Positions 1 through 6,700 of a stretch of DNA of 7,186 bases are shown piece by piece. Position 1 is the stretch's first letter. Every line of letters starts with the position of its first letter. The stretch lies in NCBI GenBank assembly GCA_002084435.1, contig NBLG01000037.1:1-7186 (forward strand), in the 5' to 3' direction. A program made the position numbers and the translations under genes. The stretch is from Tenericutes bacterium 4572_104 (GTDB lineage: Bacteria > Bacillota_I > Bacilli_A > Izemoplasmatales > UBA5603). The notes under the pieces were generated by a model. It did not search any database and was not told where the DNA came from. It was given only the letters and a program-made list of their open reading frames with translations.

Positions 1-1224
1 TATACCAGTAAAGAAGAGATTGCTGGATTTAGTCATTTAGCTTATCGGAATGAAATTATTCAAAATGAATACAATATGAATATCCCAAGATATGTACAAT
101 CAATTGAAACGGATATAGCCCATGATGTTGATGCTCATCTGTTTGGTGGTATTCCAAAGGAAAATATAGATAAATTAAAGACTTTGCGTGAATTAGTACC
201 TGAAGTTTTAGCAGAAAATATTGAAGAGATTCGCCCTGGTTTCGTGGGCTTAAAAAACTCAATAAAAGAGATGACTGATATAGTACTAAAGCATGAAAGA
301 ATTTTATCTTTATCAAAAGAGTTAGAAATTAAAATCACTGATTATACCTCTAAATTTTGGAATGAGCTGAAAAGAGTAACGGTAGATTCTAATTTAGTAG
401 AGTTAGAAGAGACAATGTTAAATGAGATAAAGCAAATTTTAAAAGAGTTTGATCATCTTGATGTGTACACAGGATATCAGGTTATTGCTGAGATATGGAA
501 AAATTCATTAATTCATGATACGGAGCTTATTGCAAATGAAGGATTTTATACCGTTGCCCGCATGAGAGAACCAAAGATGGTTACCAAAGGAACAGGTAAA
601 AGCAAACGGGAAGAGCAAGACGGTTGGAATGGCAAAATAATACCAAATACATTAATCGCCCAGATGCTTTATGGTAAAGAGCAGCAGGAATTGGACAATA
701 AACGAAATAAAATCGGTGAACTGGAGATGGAACTTACAGATTTAGTGGAAGCTGCCAAGGTGGAAGATAGTGTAGAGTACGATGCCCTTTTTGATATAAT
801 AAAAAAAGATAAAGATGATGAACTGACTGATTCATTTGATAAAAGTGACTTGAAGTCTGAACTAAAGGGGATAGATAAGAAGTCTGAGCAGTATAAATGG
901 CTAAAAAAAGTAGATGATCTGATTGCTGAAAGTGCAATGTTATCTAAAGAACTGAAAATTGAAGAAAAAGAGCTGTGGGATGCAGTAGAAGAGAGAATAT
1001 TGGTTCTTACTGATGAAGAGATAGATAAGTTGATATTTCATAAATGGTTTGGAAAAACGGTAAATGATATTACCAGTTTAATAGATGTCTCGGTGAAGAG
1101 TGAACTAAATATTTTGCAAAAGTTAGAAGAGCGTTACGCAGATACATTAGATAGTATTGATGGACAAATTGAAAATTTGCTGGCCGATTTCGAGACACTC
1201 AAAGCTGATTTGGTGGTGGGATAA
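1..1224 (+). CDS. hsdM: Type I R-M methyltransferase subunit HsdM, 3' part (5' end outside window)
   Basis: HsdM is the N6-adenine methyltransferase subunit of type I R-M enzymes; with HsdS it modifies the recognition site. The frame is open from base 1 and shows 407 residues. An ATG at 76 is internal, because homologous sequence runs through it. Codons 25-32 read NMNIPRYV, the conserved block (N-x-N-I-P-R-Y-V) that closes the HsdM methyltransferase domain. The SAM-binding and NPPF catalytic motifs must lie upstream and cannot be checked. About 370 further residues follow, rich in Lys, Glu and Leu and probably helical or coiled, with a basic patch near codons 195-204 (KGTGKSKRE). This is the long C-terminal extension seen in large HsdM proteins. 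The stop (1222-1224) overlaps an ATG by one base (TAATG), the usual coupling to hsdS, but here that hsdS start is broken. The last 33 codons are duplicated further downstream. Confidence 0.95.
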   Translation, partial: YTSKEEIAGFSHLAYRNEIIQNEYNMNIPRYVQSIETDIAHDVDAHLFGGIPKENIDKLKTLRELVPEVLAENIEEIRPGFVGLKNSIKEMTDIVLKHERILSLSKELEIKITDYTSKFWNELKRVTVDSNLVELEETMLNEIKQILKEFDHLDVYTGYQVIAEIWKNSLIHDTELIANEGFYTVARMREPKMVTKGTGKSKREEQDGWNGKIIPNTLIAQMLYGKEQQELDNKRNKIGELEMELTDLVEAAKVEDSVEYDALFDIIKKDKDDELTDSFDKSDLKSELKGIDKKSEQYKWLKKVDDLIAESAMLSKELKIEEKELWDAVEERILVLTDEEIDKLIFHKWFGKTVNDITSLIDVSVKSELNILQKLEERYADTLDSIDGQIENLLADFETLKADLVVG

Positions 1225-1288
1225 TGGCTGAGGTAAAAAAACTAGTACCAAAGAGAAGATTTAAAGAGTTTCAAAATGCAGAAGCTTG
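1125..1288 (+). repeat. Left copy of 164-bp direct repeat (hsdM tail / hsdS start)
   Basis: This stretch matches 2360-2523 at a constant offset of 1235 bases. By hand alignment I count 9 differences and no gaps (about 94-95% identity). It covers the last 33 codons of hsdM, the TAATG overlap and the first 21 codons of hsdS. Six of the nine differences cluster after the hsdS start, changing for example MAEVKKLVP to MAEVKKIIP. The divergence suggests two alleles were brought together, or an old duplication, rather than a very recent exact copy. Confidence 0.95.
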
Positions 1289-1289
1289 A
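1224..1289 (+). pseudogene. 5' remnant of hsdS, ended by TGA at codon 22
   Basis: The ATG overlaps the hsdM stop exactly as in an intact hsdM-hsdS pair. The 21 residues MAEVKKLVPKRRFKEFQNAE plus A match the N-terminus of the full HsdS starting at 2459. Where the intact gene has TGG (Trp22), this copy has TGA (1287-1289). Homology to hsdS ends there and sequence resembling the end of another hsdM begins. No target recognition domain follows, so it cannot act as a specificity subunit. It may still be translated as a short peptide through coupling to hsdM. Confidence 0.85.
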
Positions 1290-1448
1290 AAACGGTTTAA
1301 ACTTCTTGATAATGTTGTTGGTGTTGAAATAAACTTTAATAAAGTTTTGTATAAACCTGAAGTTTTGAGACCATTGGAAATTATAACAAAAGAACTTTCA
1401 GACTTGGATAAAGAATTAAAAAATTTAGAATCAAAGCTTGGTATATAA
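1290..1448 (+). pseudogene. C-terminal tail of a second, different HsdM
   Basis: In the same frame as the broken hsdS start, after its TGA, this stretch encodes 52 residues. They include GVEINFNKVLYKPEVLRP and then a Leu/Glu/Lys-rich heptad-like helix ending ELKNLESKLGI. From family knowledge, many HsdM proteins of the shorter class end with a (V/I)EINFN(K/R)-x-FY-x-P-x-x-LRP-x-E-I block followed by a short coiled coil. The resident HsdM has no such ending. I therefore read it as the tail of hsdM from another operon, lacking its catalytic part. It stops at 1446-1448, one base before the ATG of the nuclease gene, which looks like the original donor spacing. The HsdM assignment is from memory of the motif and is moderately sure. 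Confidence 0.65.
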
Positions 1449-1449
1449 T

Positions 1450-2325
1450 ATGGATGATAATAAAATTATAGTTTCAAAAGAATACAAAGAGCTTTTAAAA
1501 AGTATTAAAGAGCAGATAAAAACAGCTCGGAATAAAGCTATTAGAAAAGTTAATAGTGGACTTATTGAGCTCTATTATTCAATTGGTCAGCAAATAGTAG
1601 AAAAACAGGAAAAATCAAGCTGGGGTGATGATTTAATAGGTCAGATAGAAAAAGATATAAAAAGAGAACTACCTGATATAACAGGGTTTTCCCGAACTAA
1701 TCTTTTTTATATGAAAAAATTATTGTCTCTTAAATTATATAAGAGACAAGGAAAAGCATTAACTAATTTTGATAAAACAATTAATTGTGAAAGTATCGAA
1801 TTATTAAAAGATAGTTTTAAAGAGAGTTATATCTTGGATTTTTTACAGCTTTCCGAGCAAGCTAAAGAAAAAGAACTGGAAAAATCTTTAGTACAGAATA
1901 TTACCCGTTTTCTAATGGAGATGGGGAAAGGTTTTGCTTTTGTAGGTAAGCAGTATAAGTTGACTGTTGGTGATAAAGAGTTCTTTATTGATCTTCTCTT
2001 TTATAACTATATCCTCAAGAGATTTGTGATAGTAGAACTTAAAACCACAGAGTTTAAACCTGAACATATAGGACAGATAGGATTTTATATAACAGCTATT
2101 GATAGAGATATTAAAACAGACTCCGATAAACCTACCATTGGTCTGATAATCTGCAAAACAAAAAATGATACTATTGTTGAATATGCTTTAAGTAATAGTA
2201 ATCAACCTACAGGTGTTGCAGAGTATAAATTGCGTTCCGAACTACCAGAAGATATTGCGAATTACCTGCCAAATGCTGAAGATATGCAAAAAGTATTAGA
2301 AACTAACTCCGAGGAATCTAAATGA
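1450..2325 (+). CDS. DUF1016/YhcG-type PD-(D/E)XK nuclease domain protein, internally shortened
   Basis: The product has 291 residues from ATG 1450, chosen over an in-frame TTG at 1438. The ATG sits one base after the upstream stop and gives the usual N-terminus; neither start has a clear Shine-Dalgarno. Residues ~10-90 resemble the DUF1016 N-terminal domain (N-R-x-L-I-x-L-Y-x-I-G, then W-G-D-D-L-I, then GFSRTNLFYM). Residues ~97-280 resemble the nuclease domain: KRQGKALTNF, LEMGKGFAFVGKQY, then FFIDLLFYN with Asp181 and VELKTTEF with Glu196-x-Lys198, the expected catalytic set. Family members as I recall them have roughly 65-70 more residues, including a PWGHN-like block, between FYM and the YKRQGKA segment. 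Those are absent here, in frame. Such genes often sit inside type I R-M operons, but their biochemical role is not settled. The catalytic residues are present, yet the gap may have inactivated the protein. Confidence 0.85.
   Translation: MDDNKIIVSKEYKELLKSIKEQIKTARNKAIRKVNSGLIELYYSIGQQIVEKQEKSSWGDDLIGQIEKDIKRELPDITGFSRTNLFYMKKLLSLKLYKRQGKALTNFDKTINCESIELLKDSFKESYILDFLQLSEQAKEKELEKSLVQNITRFLMEMGKGFAFVGKQYKLTVGDKEFFIDLLFYNYILKRFVIVELKTTEFKPEHIGQIGFYITAIDRDIKTDSDKPTIGLIICKTKNDTIVEYALSNSNQPTGVAEYKLRSELPEDIANYLPNAEDMQKVLETNSEESK
1725..1747. repeat. Inverted repeat at the apparent deletion point in the nuclease gene
   Basis: Arms GTCTCTTA (1725-1732) and TAAGAGAC (1740-1747) are perfectly complementary over 8 bp around a 7-base AT-only centre. 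They fall in codons 92-100, where the protein jumps from the DUF1016 N-terminal domain to the YKRQGKA segment. A hairpin here could be a scar of, or a cause of, the deletion. It is inside a coding region and is not followed by a T-run, so it is not a good terminator. Confidence 0.75.
2311..2316 (+). promoter_or_regulatory. Shine-Dalgarno site for the chimeric mini-ORF
   Basis: GAGGAA lies 5 bases before ATG 2322, inside the last codons of the nuclease gene. This is the best ribosome-binding site between hsdM and hsdR apart from that of hsdR itself. It presumably served the donor operon's hsdS start. Confidence 0.65.
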
Positions 2326-2459
2326 AATTTGAAAGATATGAAAAGTATAAAGATGTCGAAGAAGAGCGTTACGCAGATACATTAGATAGTATTGATGGAC
2401 AAATTGAAAATTTGCTGGCTGATTTCGAGACACTCAAAGATGATTTGGTGGTGGGATAA
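2322..2459 (+). CDS. 45-residue chimeric ORF: foreign HsdS start fused to the resident HsdM tail
   Basis: The ORF begins with an ATG overlapping the nuclease stop (ATGA at 2322-2325), preceded by GAGGAA at 5-base spacing. The first 11 residues, MKFERYEKYKD, resemble the start of another HsdS family that usually continues with S-G-(V/I)-E-W. After a two-residue junction (VE) the frame enters EERYADTLDSIDGQ and continues to VVG and stop, a copy of the last ~32 residues of HsdM. The TAA (2457-2459) overlaps the hsdS ATG by one base. The peptide has no catalytic content. I infer that its value, if any, is to carry ribosomes into hsdS by translational coupling, since hsdS has only a weak GGTGG-type site of its own. 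It could also be a pure recombination scar. Confidence 0.6.
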   Translation: MKFERYEKYKDVEEERYADTLDSIDGQIENLLADFETLKDDLVVG

Positions 2460-2523
2460 TGGCTGAGGTAAAAAAAATAATACCGAAGAGAAGGTTTAAA
2501 GAATTTCAAAATGGTGAAGCTTG
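2360..2523 (+). repeat. Right copy of 164-bp direct repeat (hsdM tail / hsdS start)
   Basis: This is the partner of 1125-1288, at an offset of 1235 bases. Here it leads into the intact hsdS, with TGG at the codon where the left copy has TGA. Crossing over anywhere before base 1287 of the left copy would rebuild a normal hsdM-hsdS junction and delete the nuclease insert. Confidence 0.95.
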
Positions 2524-3724
2524 GGAAGAGCGTAAATTATCTGAGTCGTATAAATTTTCGCAAGGATTACAAGTACCAGTCGAGGAACAGTTCAATAATT
2601 GCTTAGATGGATATGAGCGATTTATAAGAATAGTTGATGTCACACAATCAGATGAACCACAACGATATATACAAAACATAACCAGAAAAGGTCGTGTGAA
2701 AAATGAAGATATTTTCTTTGTAAGATACGGTGCTGTAGGTGCAGTGGGATATGGATATTCTGGCACTATAGCAAATAATTTATTTGTATTAACACCACTT
2801 ATAAAAGTGAATTCTAAATTTATGTTCCAGCAGTTTTCTGCTACAAAATTCAATACAAAACTTACTGAAATGAGTGCGTCAACATCTATGCCAGCGATTA
2901 ATTTCGGAGCACTAAATAATATGAAATTTTGGTATCCACCTTTTGAAGAACAAGAAAAAATAGGATGGTATTTTGAACAACTCGACAACCTCATCACCCT
3001 TCACCAGCGTAAGTTAGACAAAATAAAATCTATGAAAAAAGCATATCTTTCTGAAATGTTTCCGGCTGAAGGTGAACGAAAACCAAAACGAAGATTTAAG
3101 GGTTTTACTGACGATTGGGAATTGTGTAAAGTTCAGAACTTCGTAGATAACGGAATCCTTGCTGCTCCAATGGATGGAAACCACGGAGAAAAACATCCGA
3201 CAACTAGAGATTATGTTGCATCAGGTATTCCATTTATTATGGCACGAGATTTTGATGGTGGTTACGTTGATTTGAAACATTGTAGTTTTATATCAGCAGA
3301 AAGAGCAGAAAGACTTGATAAAGGTTTCGCACAGAATAATGATGTTTTGTTAACACATAAAGCCACGATTGGAGAAACTGCTATTATTAAAGGATTAAAA
3401 GAAAAGTATGCTGTTCTTACACCACAAGTCACCTACTATCGTATCCTTAATTTAAAGAAGTTGACGACAGATTACTTATATGCATATTTCAATACAGAGA
3501 GATTTCAAAATGAACTAAAAACAGAAGCAATCCAGTCAACACGTGCGTATATTGGTATCACAGATCAAAGAAAACTATCTGTAATATTTCCAGTTAATAT
3601 TGACGAACAGAAGAAAATTGGTTCGTATTTTTTTTACCTCGACAACCTTATCACCCTTCATCAGCATAAGTTAGACAAACTAAAGAATCTTAAAAAAGCT
3701 TATCTAAATGAAATGTTTATTTAA
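2459..3724 (+). CDS. hsdS: Type I R-M specificity subunit HsdS
   Basis: HsdS reads the split recognition sequence and anchors HsdM and HsdR. At 421 residues it is a normal full-length subunit with the two-repeat plan. After PKRRFKEF (residues 9-16), target recognition domain 1 covers about residues 24-160. The central conserved region EEQEKIG...LDNLITLHQRKLDKIKSMKKAYLSEMFP spans ~162-201. A second half-start, PKRRFKGFTDDWE (209-221), leads into target domain 2 (~222-380). The C-terminal conserved region has LDNLITLHQHKLDKLKNLKKAYLNEMF (394-420). The two target domains look unrelated to each other, so an asymmetric bipartite site is expected. Its bases cannot be read from the sequence alone. 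The ATG overlaps the stop of the 45-codon chimeric ORF; hsdR follows after 18 bases. A run of eight T (3628-3635) replaces the FEQ of the first conserved region with FFY. Confidence 0.94.
   Translation: MAEVKKIIPKRRFKEFQNGEAWEERKLSESYKFSQGLQVPVEEQFNNCLDGYERFIRIVDVTQSDEPQRYIQNITRKGRVKNEDIFFVRYGAVGAVGYGYSGTIANNLFVLTPLIKVNSKFMFQQFSATKFNTKLTEMSASTSMPAINFGALNNMKFWYPPFEEQEKIGWYFEQLDNLITLHQRKLDKIKSMKKAYLSEMFPAEGERKPKRRFKGFTDDWELCKVQNFVDNGILAAPMDGNHGEKHPTTRDYVASGIPFIMARDFDGGYVDLKHCSFISAERAERLDKGFAQNNDVLLTHKATIGETAIIKGLKEKYAVLTPQVTYYRILNLKKLTTDYLYAYFNTERFQNELKTEAIQSTRAYIGITDQRKLSVIFPVNIDEQKKIGSYFFYLDNLITLHQHKLDKLKNLKKAYLNEMFI
2981..3060 (+). repeat. hsdS internal conserved-region repeat, copy 1
   Basis: This 80-base stretch encodes LDNLITLHQRKLDKIK and onward. 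It matches 3638-3717 with 13 differences by my count, only 3 of them in the first 40 bases. It is the paired long-helix region of HsdS, and such DNA repeats are the usual substrate for exchange of target recognition domains. Confidence 0.85.
3638..3717 (+). repeat. hsdS internal conserved-region repeat, copy 2
   Basis: This is the partner of 2981-3060, 657 bases downstream, encoding the C-terminal conserved helix. The near-identical first 40 bases, including synonymous positions, suggest gene conversion or recent exchange between the two halves. Confidence 0.85.
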
Positions 3725-3727
3725 TAC

Positions 3728-3734
3728 AAGGAAG
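3728..3734 (+). promoter_or_regulatory. Shine-Dalgarno site of hsdR
   Basis: AAGGAAG lies 8 bases before ATG 3743 and settles that start. It sits in the 18-base gap after the hsdS stop. It indicates that hsdR is translated from its own site on a shared mRNA. Confidence 0.8.
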
Positions 3735-3742
3735 CGAAATCT

Positions 3743-6700
3743 ATGAGTTATGCACCAAAAAACGCTTCAGAACGAGCGTATCAAGATAATTTTGTAAACG
3801 AGCTAAAAAAATACAGATGGGAATCACCTGATTTTCTAAATGGTAATATCCATAAAGTTACCGTAAAGGATCTGATTAATCATTGGAGAAATGAACTAAA
3901 TAGAATCAATGCAGATCAACTTGAAGGGGTTCCCTTAACTGATAATGAGTTTATGCAGGTGATGACAAAGGTTAATCAAATTAGTAATAGTTTTGAAGCT
4001 ACTAAAGTCCTCTCAATGGAAGGTAACAAAGGAAAGATTGATGGGATCTATAGAGATGACAACCCTAATATTAGCCGTAAGCAGATCACTTTAACAATAC
4101 TTAATAAAGCATCAGTTAGCGGTGGTGATTCAAGTTACACGGTGGCACGAGAAGTTGAAACTGAAAAAGGAAACCGCTTTGATCTTGTATTGCTAATCAA
4201 TGGCTTACCTCTTATTAATATTGAGCAAAAACGGACAGACAAATCTTTAGATGAAGCCTTTGGACAGTTCAAAAGATATTATAGAGATGGTGAGTATTGT
4301 AACAATTTCATGGCTTTTTCTCAAATGATGGTCATAACCACAGAGATTGAAACACGCTACTTTGCTACGCCAAAGTCGGTAGAAGCCTTTAATCCTGTAT
4401 TTGTATTTAACTGGGCAGATAAAAACAACAAACCCATTAATGAATGGAAGCAAGTTGTTAAGAAATTTTTAATGATCCCCATGGCACATCAAATGGTTGG
4501 GGATTATCTGGTAATTGATGAGTCAAAGGAAGAAGAGAACCGTAAGCACATGTTAATGAGACCATATCAGGTATATGCACTTCAAGCTGTAGAGGGTGCT
4601 GCCTTTGGTTTTGACAATAAAGAACGGATTCCCCACGGGGGATTTGTCTGGCATACTACTGGAAGCGGTAAGACGATTACCAGCTTTAAAACAGCCCTCT
4701 TTTTAGCAACCCGTGCAGGATTTGATAAAGTGGTATTCTTAGTTGATCGGCGTGAGCTTGATAGCAGAACAAGTGAAAATTTCAAAGCCTATGCAGCTTA
4801 TGAACCTGTAACGGTAGATGATACTAAACATACCTACCAGTTGAGAAAGAAGTTAAAGTTAGCAAAGCCCGGTATTATTGTAACAACAACTTTTAAACTT
4901 AACATTCTTGTAAAAGAGTTAGAAGATGCAAAGGATAGTTCTCTGGCTGAAAAGAAAATTGTTTTCATCATTGATGAAGCCCACAGAACTACAATGGGTC
5001 AAATGATGGGGGATATAAAAAAATATTTCAAGCAAAAGGGCTTGTTTTTTGGTTTTACAGGAACACCTCTCTTTGATGAGAACGAGGTTAAAGGTAAGAT
5101 TAATGAAAAAAGTGAAGTGGTTAATACAACAGAAAAATTGTTTGGTCCTAAACTTCATGAATATACCATTGATCAGGCTATCGCAGACGGTAATGTGCTG
5201 GGCTTTTATGTGGACTATATCAATACCGGCGAGTTTAAAAATCATGATGATTTAAGAGATCAACTGTTTGATAAGATAAAAGAGGATAAGCCTGAACTGT
5301 CTGATAGAGAAATCGAGAGAAAAGTACAAGCATACTCTTTAGCTGAATTAGAACGACAAGCAAAAAAGAATAATATCTTAGTGTATCAGGATGAAACCCA
5401 TATCCCAAGAGTTGTTACTTCCATGCTGGATAATTGGGAAAATCAATCTAATAGAAGAGAGTTTAATGGGCTTTTAACAGTTGCCTATAAGAATCGTGTT
5501 ATAGCTTACTACGATGAGTTTAAAGAACAATTAGAAAAGCGAGATATGAAACTGAATATTGCAATGACCTTTAGTTTTGGCAATGAAAATGATCCAGATA
5601 ATATAATTCCTACTGATTTAGTTAAGAGAATGTTCAAGGATTATGCTGAATATACTGGAATTGAATTTGTTGCTGGCGATAAAAAACATGGTGAAATGGC
5701 TTATTTTGAAGATATTATAGAAAGAACTACAAGGGGCGGTAGTGGAAGAAATAAAAAGAATATAGATTTAGTAATTGTGGCGGATCAACTGTTAACGGGC
5801 TATGATTCTAAAAGACTAAATACCCTTTATGTAGATAGATCTTTAGAGCTGCAGGGGTTAATTCAGGCTTACTCCAGAACGAATCGAGTATTTGGAAAAA
5901 CAAAAGAGTTTGGTACAATTGTTAATTTTCAATATCCCGAGATTACGAGAGAAACCGTTGATATTGCACTTAAATTATATGGTAGCGGTGGAAAAAGTGG
6001 CGAGGCAATTGTTGATACCTACGAAAACTCGGTAAGAAAATTGAAAGTGAACATAGAAGAAATGATTCCAACCTTACCTAACCCAGCAGATTGGCAGAGT
6101 TTAAGAGGTGATGACGAAGCACGGGAAAAATTCCTTCTTGCTTTTAGAGATGCAGCGGAGCAGTTAAATTTTGTTGAACAATATTATGAGTATAAATGGC
6201 AAAAAGAGTCATTTGGAATGGACGAGCATACTTGGCTTAAATATGTTGGTGCATATAAAAATCTAACTAAAAATGAGGGTCCTGGACCTGATCCAGTTGT
6301 AATAAGATCGTTAGTTGGTAGAACTAAACTTGCTGGTACACAAGTCATCGATGCAAATCATATCTTAGGATTAATAGGAGCTAAAGTAAGTAATGTAAAT
6401 GGTGTTCAATCTGTTGACGATGGAACTTTAATAATAATCCATGAACAGATACAAGAACTGAGTGATATGGGTGAAGACATTAAAGCAAATATGCTAAGAG
6501 AATTTGTTGATACTGAATTAGTCCCGGGGAAACTGAAATACGGGATAAATTTTGATGATGCGTTTGATAATTGGAAGCGTAATAAACTTAAAGTTGAAGT
6601 AGAAGGTGTTTCCGAAGAGTGGGGATTATCTAAAGATTGGCTATTTAAATCCGTTAATTCTTTTGATAAATCAAAACCTAAAATAGTTCCATACCTTGAA

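Larger units (their letters stand above)
1289..2359 (+). other. Inserted segment from a second type I R-M operon
   Basis: This ~1.07-kb block lies exactly between the two 164-bp repeats. In order it carries the C-terminal tail of an HsdM unlike the resident one, a DUF1016/YhcG-type nuclease gene, and about 11 codons resembling another family of hsdS starts. That is the order of a contiguous hsdM2-yhcG-hsdS2 donor operon, trimmed at both ends. There is no transposase, no terminal inverted repeat and no integrase-type site at the edges. Recombination between R-M operons, or decay of tandem operons, fits better than transposition. The exact donor edges are uncertain by several bases on each side. 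Confidence 0.7.

Noticed and set aside
76..78. ATG at 76 as the start of a 382-residue protein
   Set aside because: The frame is open back to base 1 and the upstream codons continue the HsdM homology (…GFSHLAYRNEII…), so this Met is internal to a truncated-by-window hsdM.
1287..1289. TGA read as tryptophan (alternative genetic code)
   Set aside because: Tryptophans in the other genes are TGG throughout, and TGA appears to be the real stop of the nuclease gene. One TGA in a gene remnant does not support recoding.
1438..1449. TTG 1438 as the nuclease start
   Set aside because: It overlaps the upstream hsdM2 tail, adds only four residues (MVYN) and has no Shine-Dalgarno. ATG 1450, one base after the preceding stop, is more natural.
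1289..2359. The insert as a transposon or integrase-borne cassette
   Set aside because: It has no transposase, recombinase, terminal inverted repeats or short target duplication; the flanking repeat is 164 bp of coding sequence with several differences.
2506..2997. 163-residue minus-strand ORF opposite hsdS
   Set aside because: It lies wholly antisense to a well-supported hsdS, its composition reflects the complementary strand, and it has no recognisable domain.
2459..3724. Short tandem amino-acid repeats in the HsdS spacer (as in EcoR124/EcoDXXI, which alter target spacing)
   Set aside because: No tandem four-residue repeat is visible in the central conserved region.
4919..5255. Overlapping ORFs inside hsdR on both strands (4919-5245 minus, 5049-5255 plus)
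   Set aside because: Both are out-of-frame shadows of the helicase region of hsdR, whose DEAH and TGT motifs are coded here.
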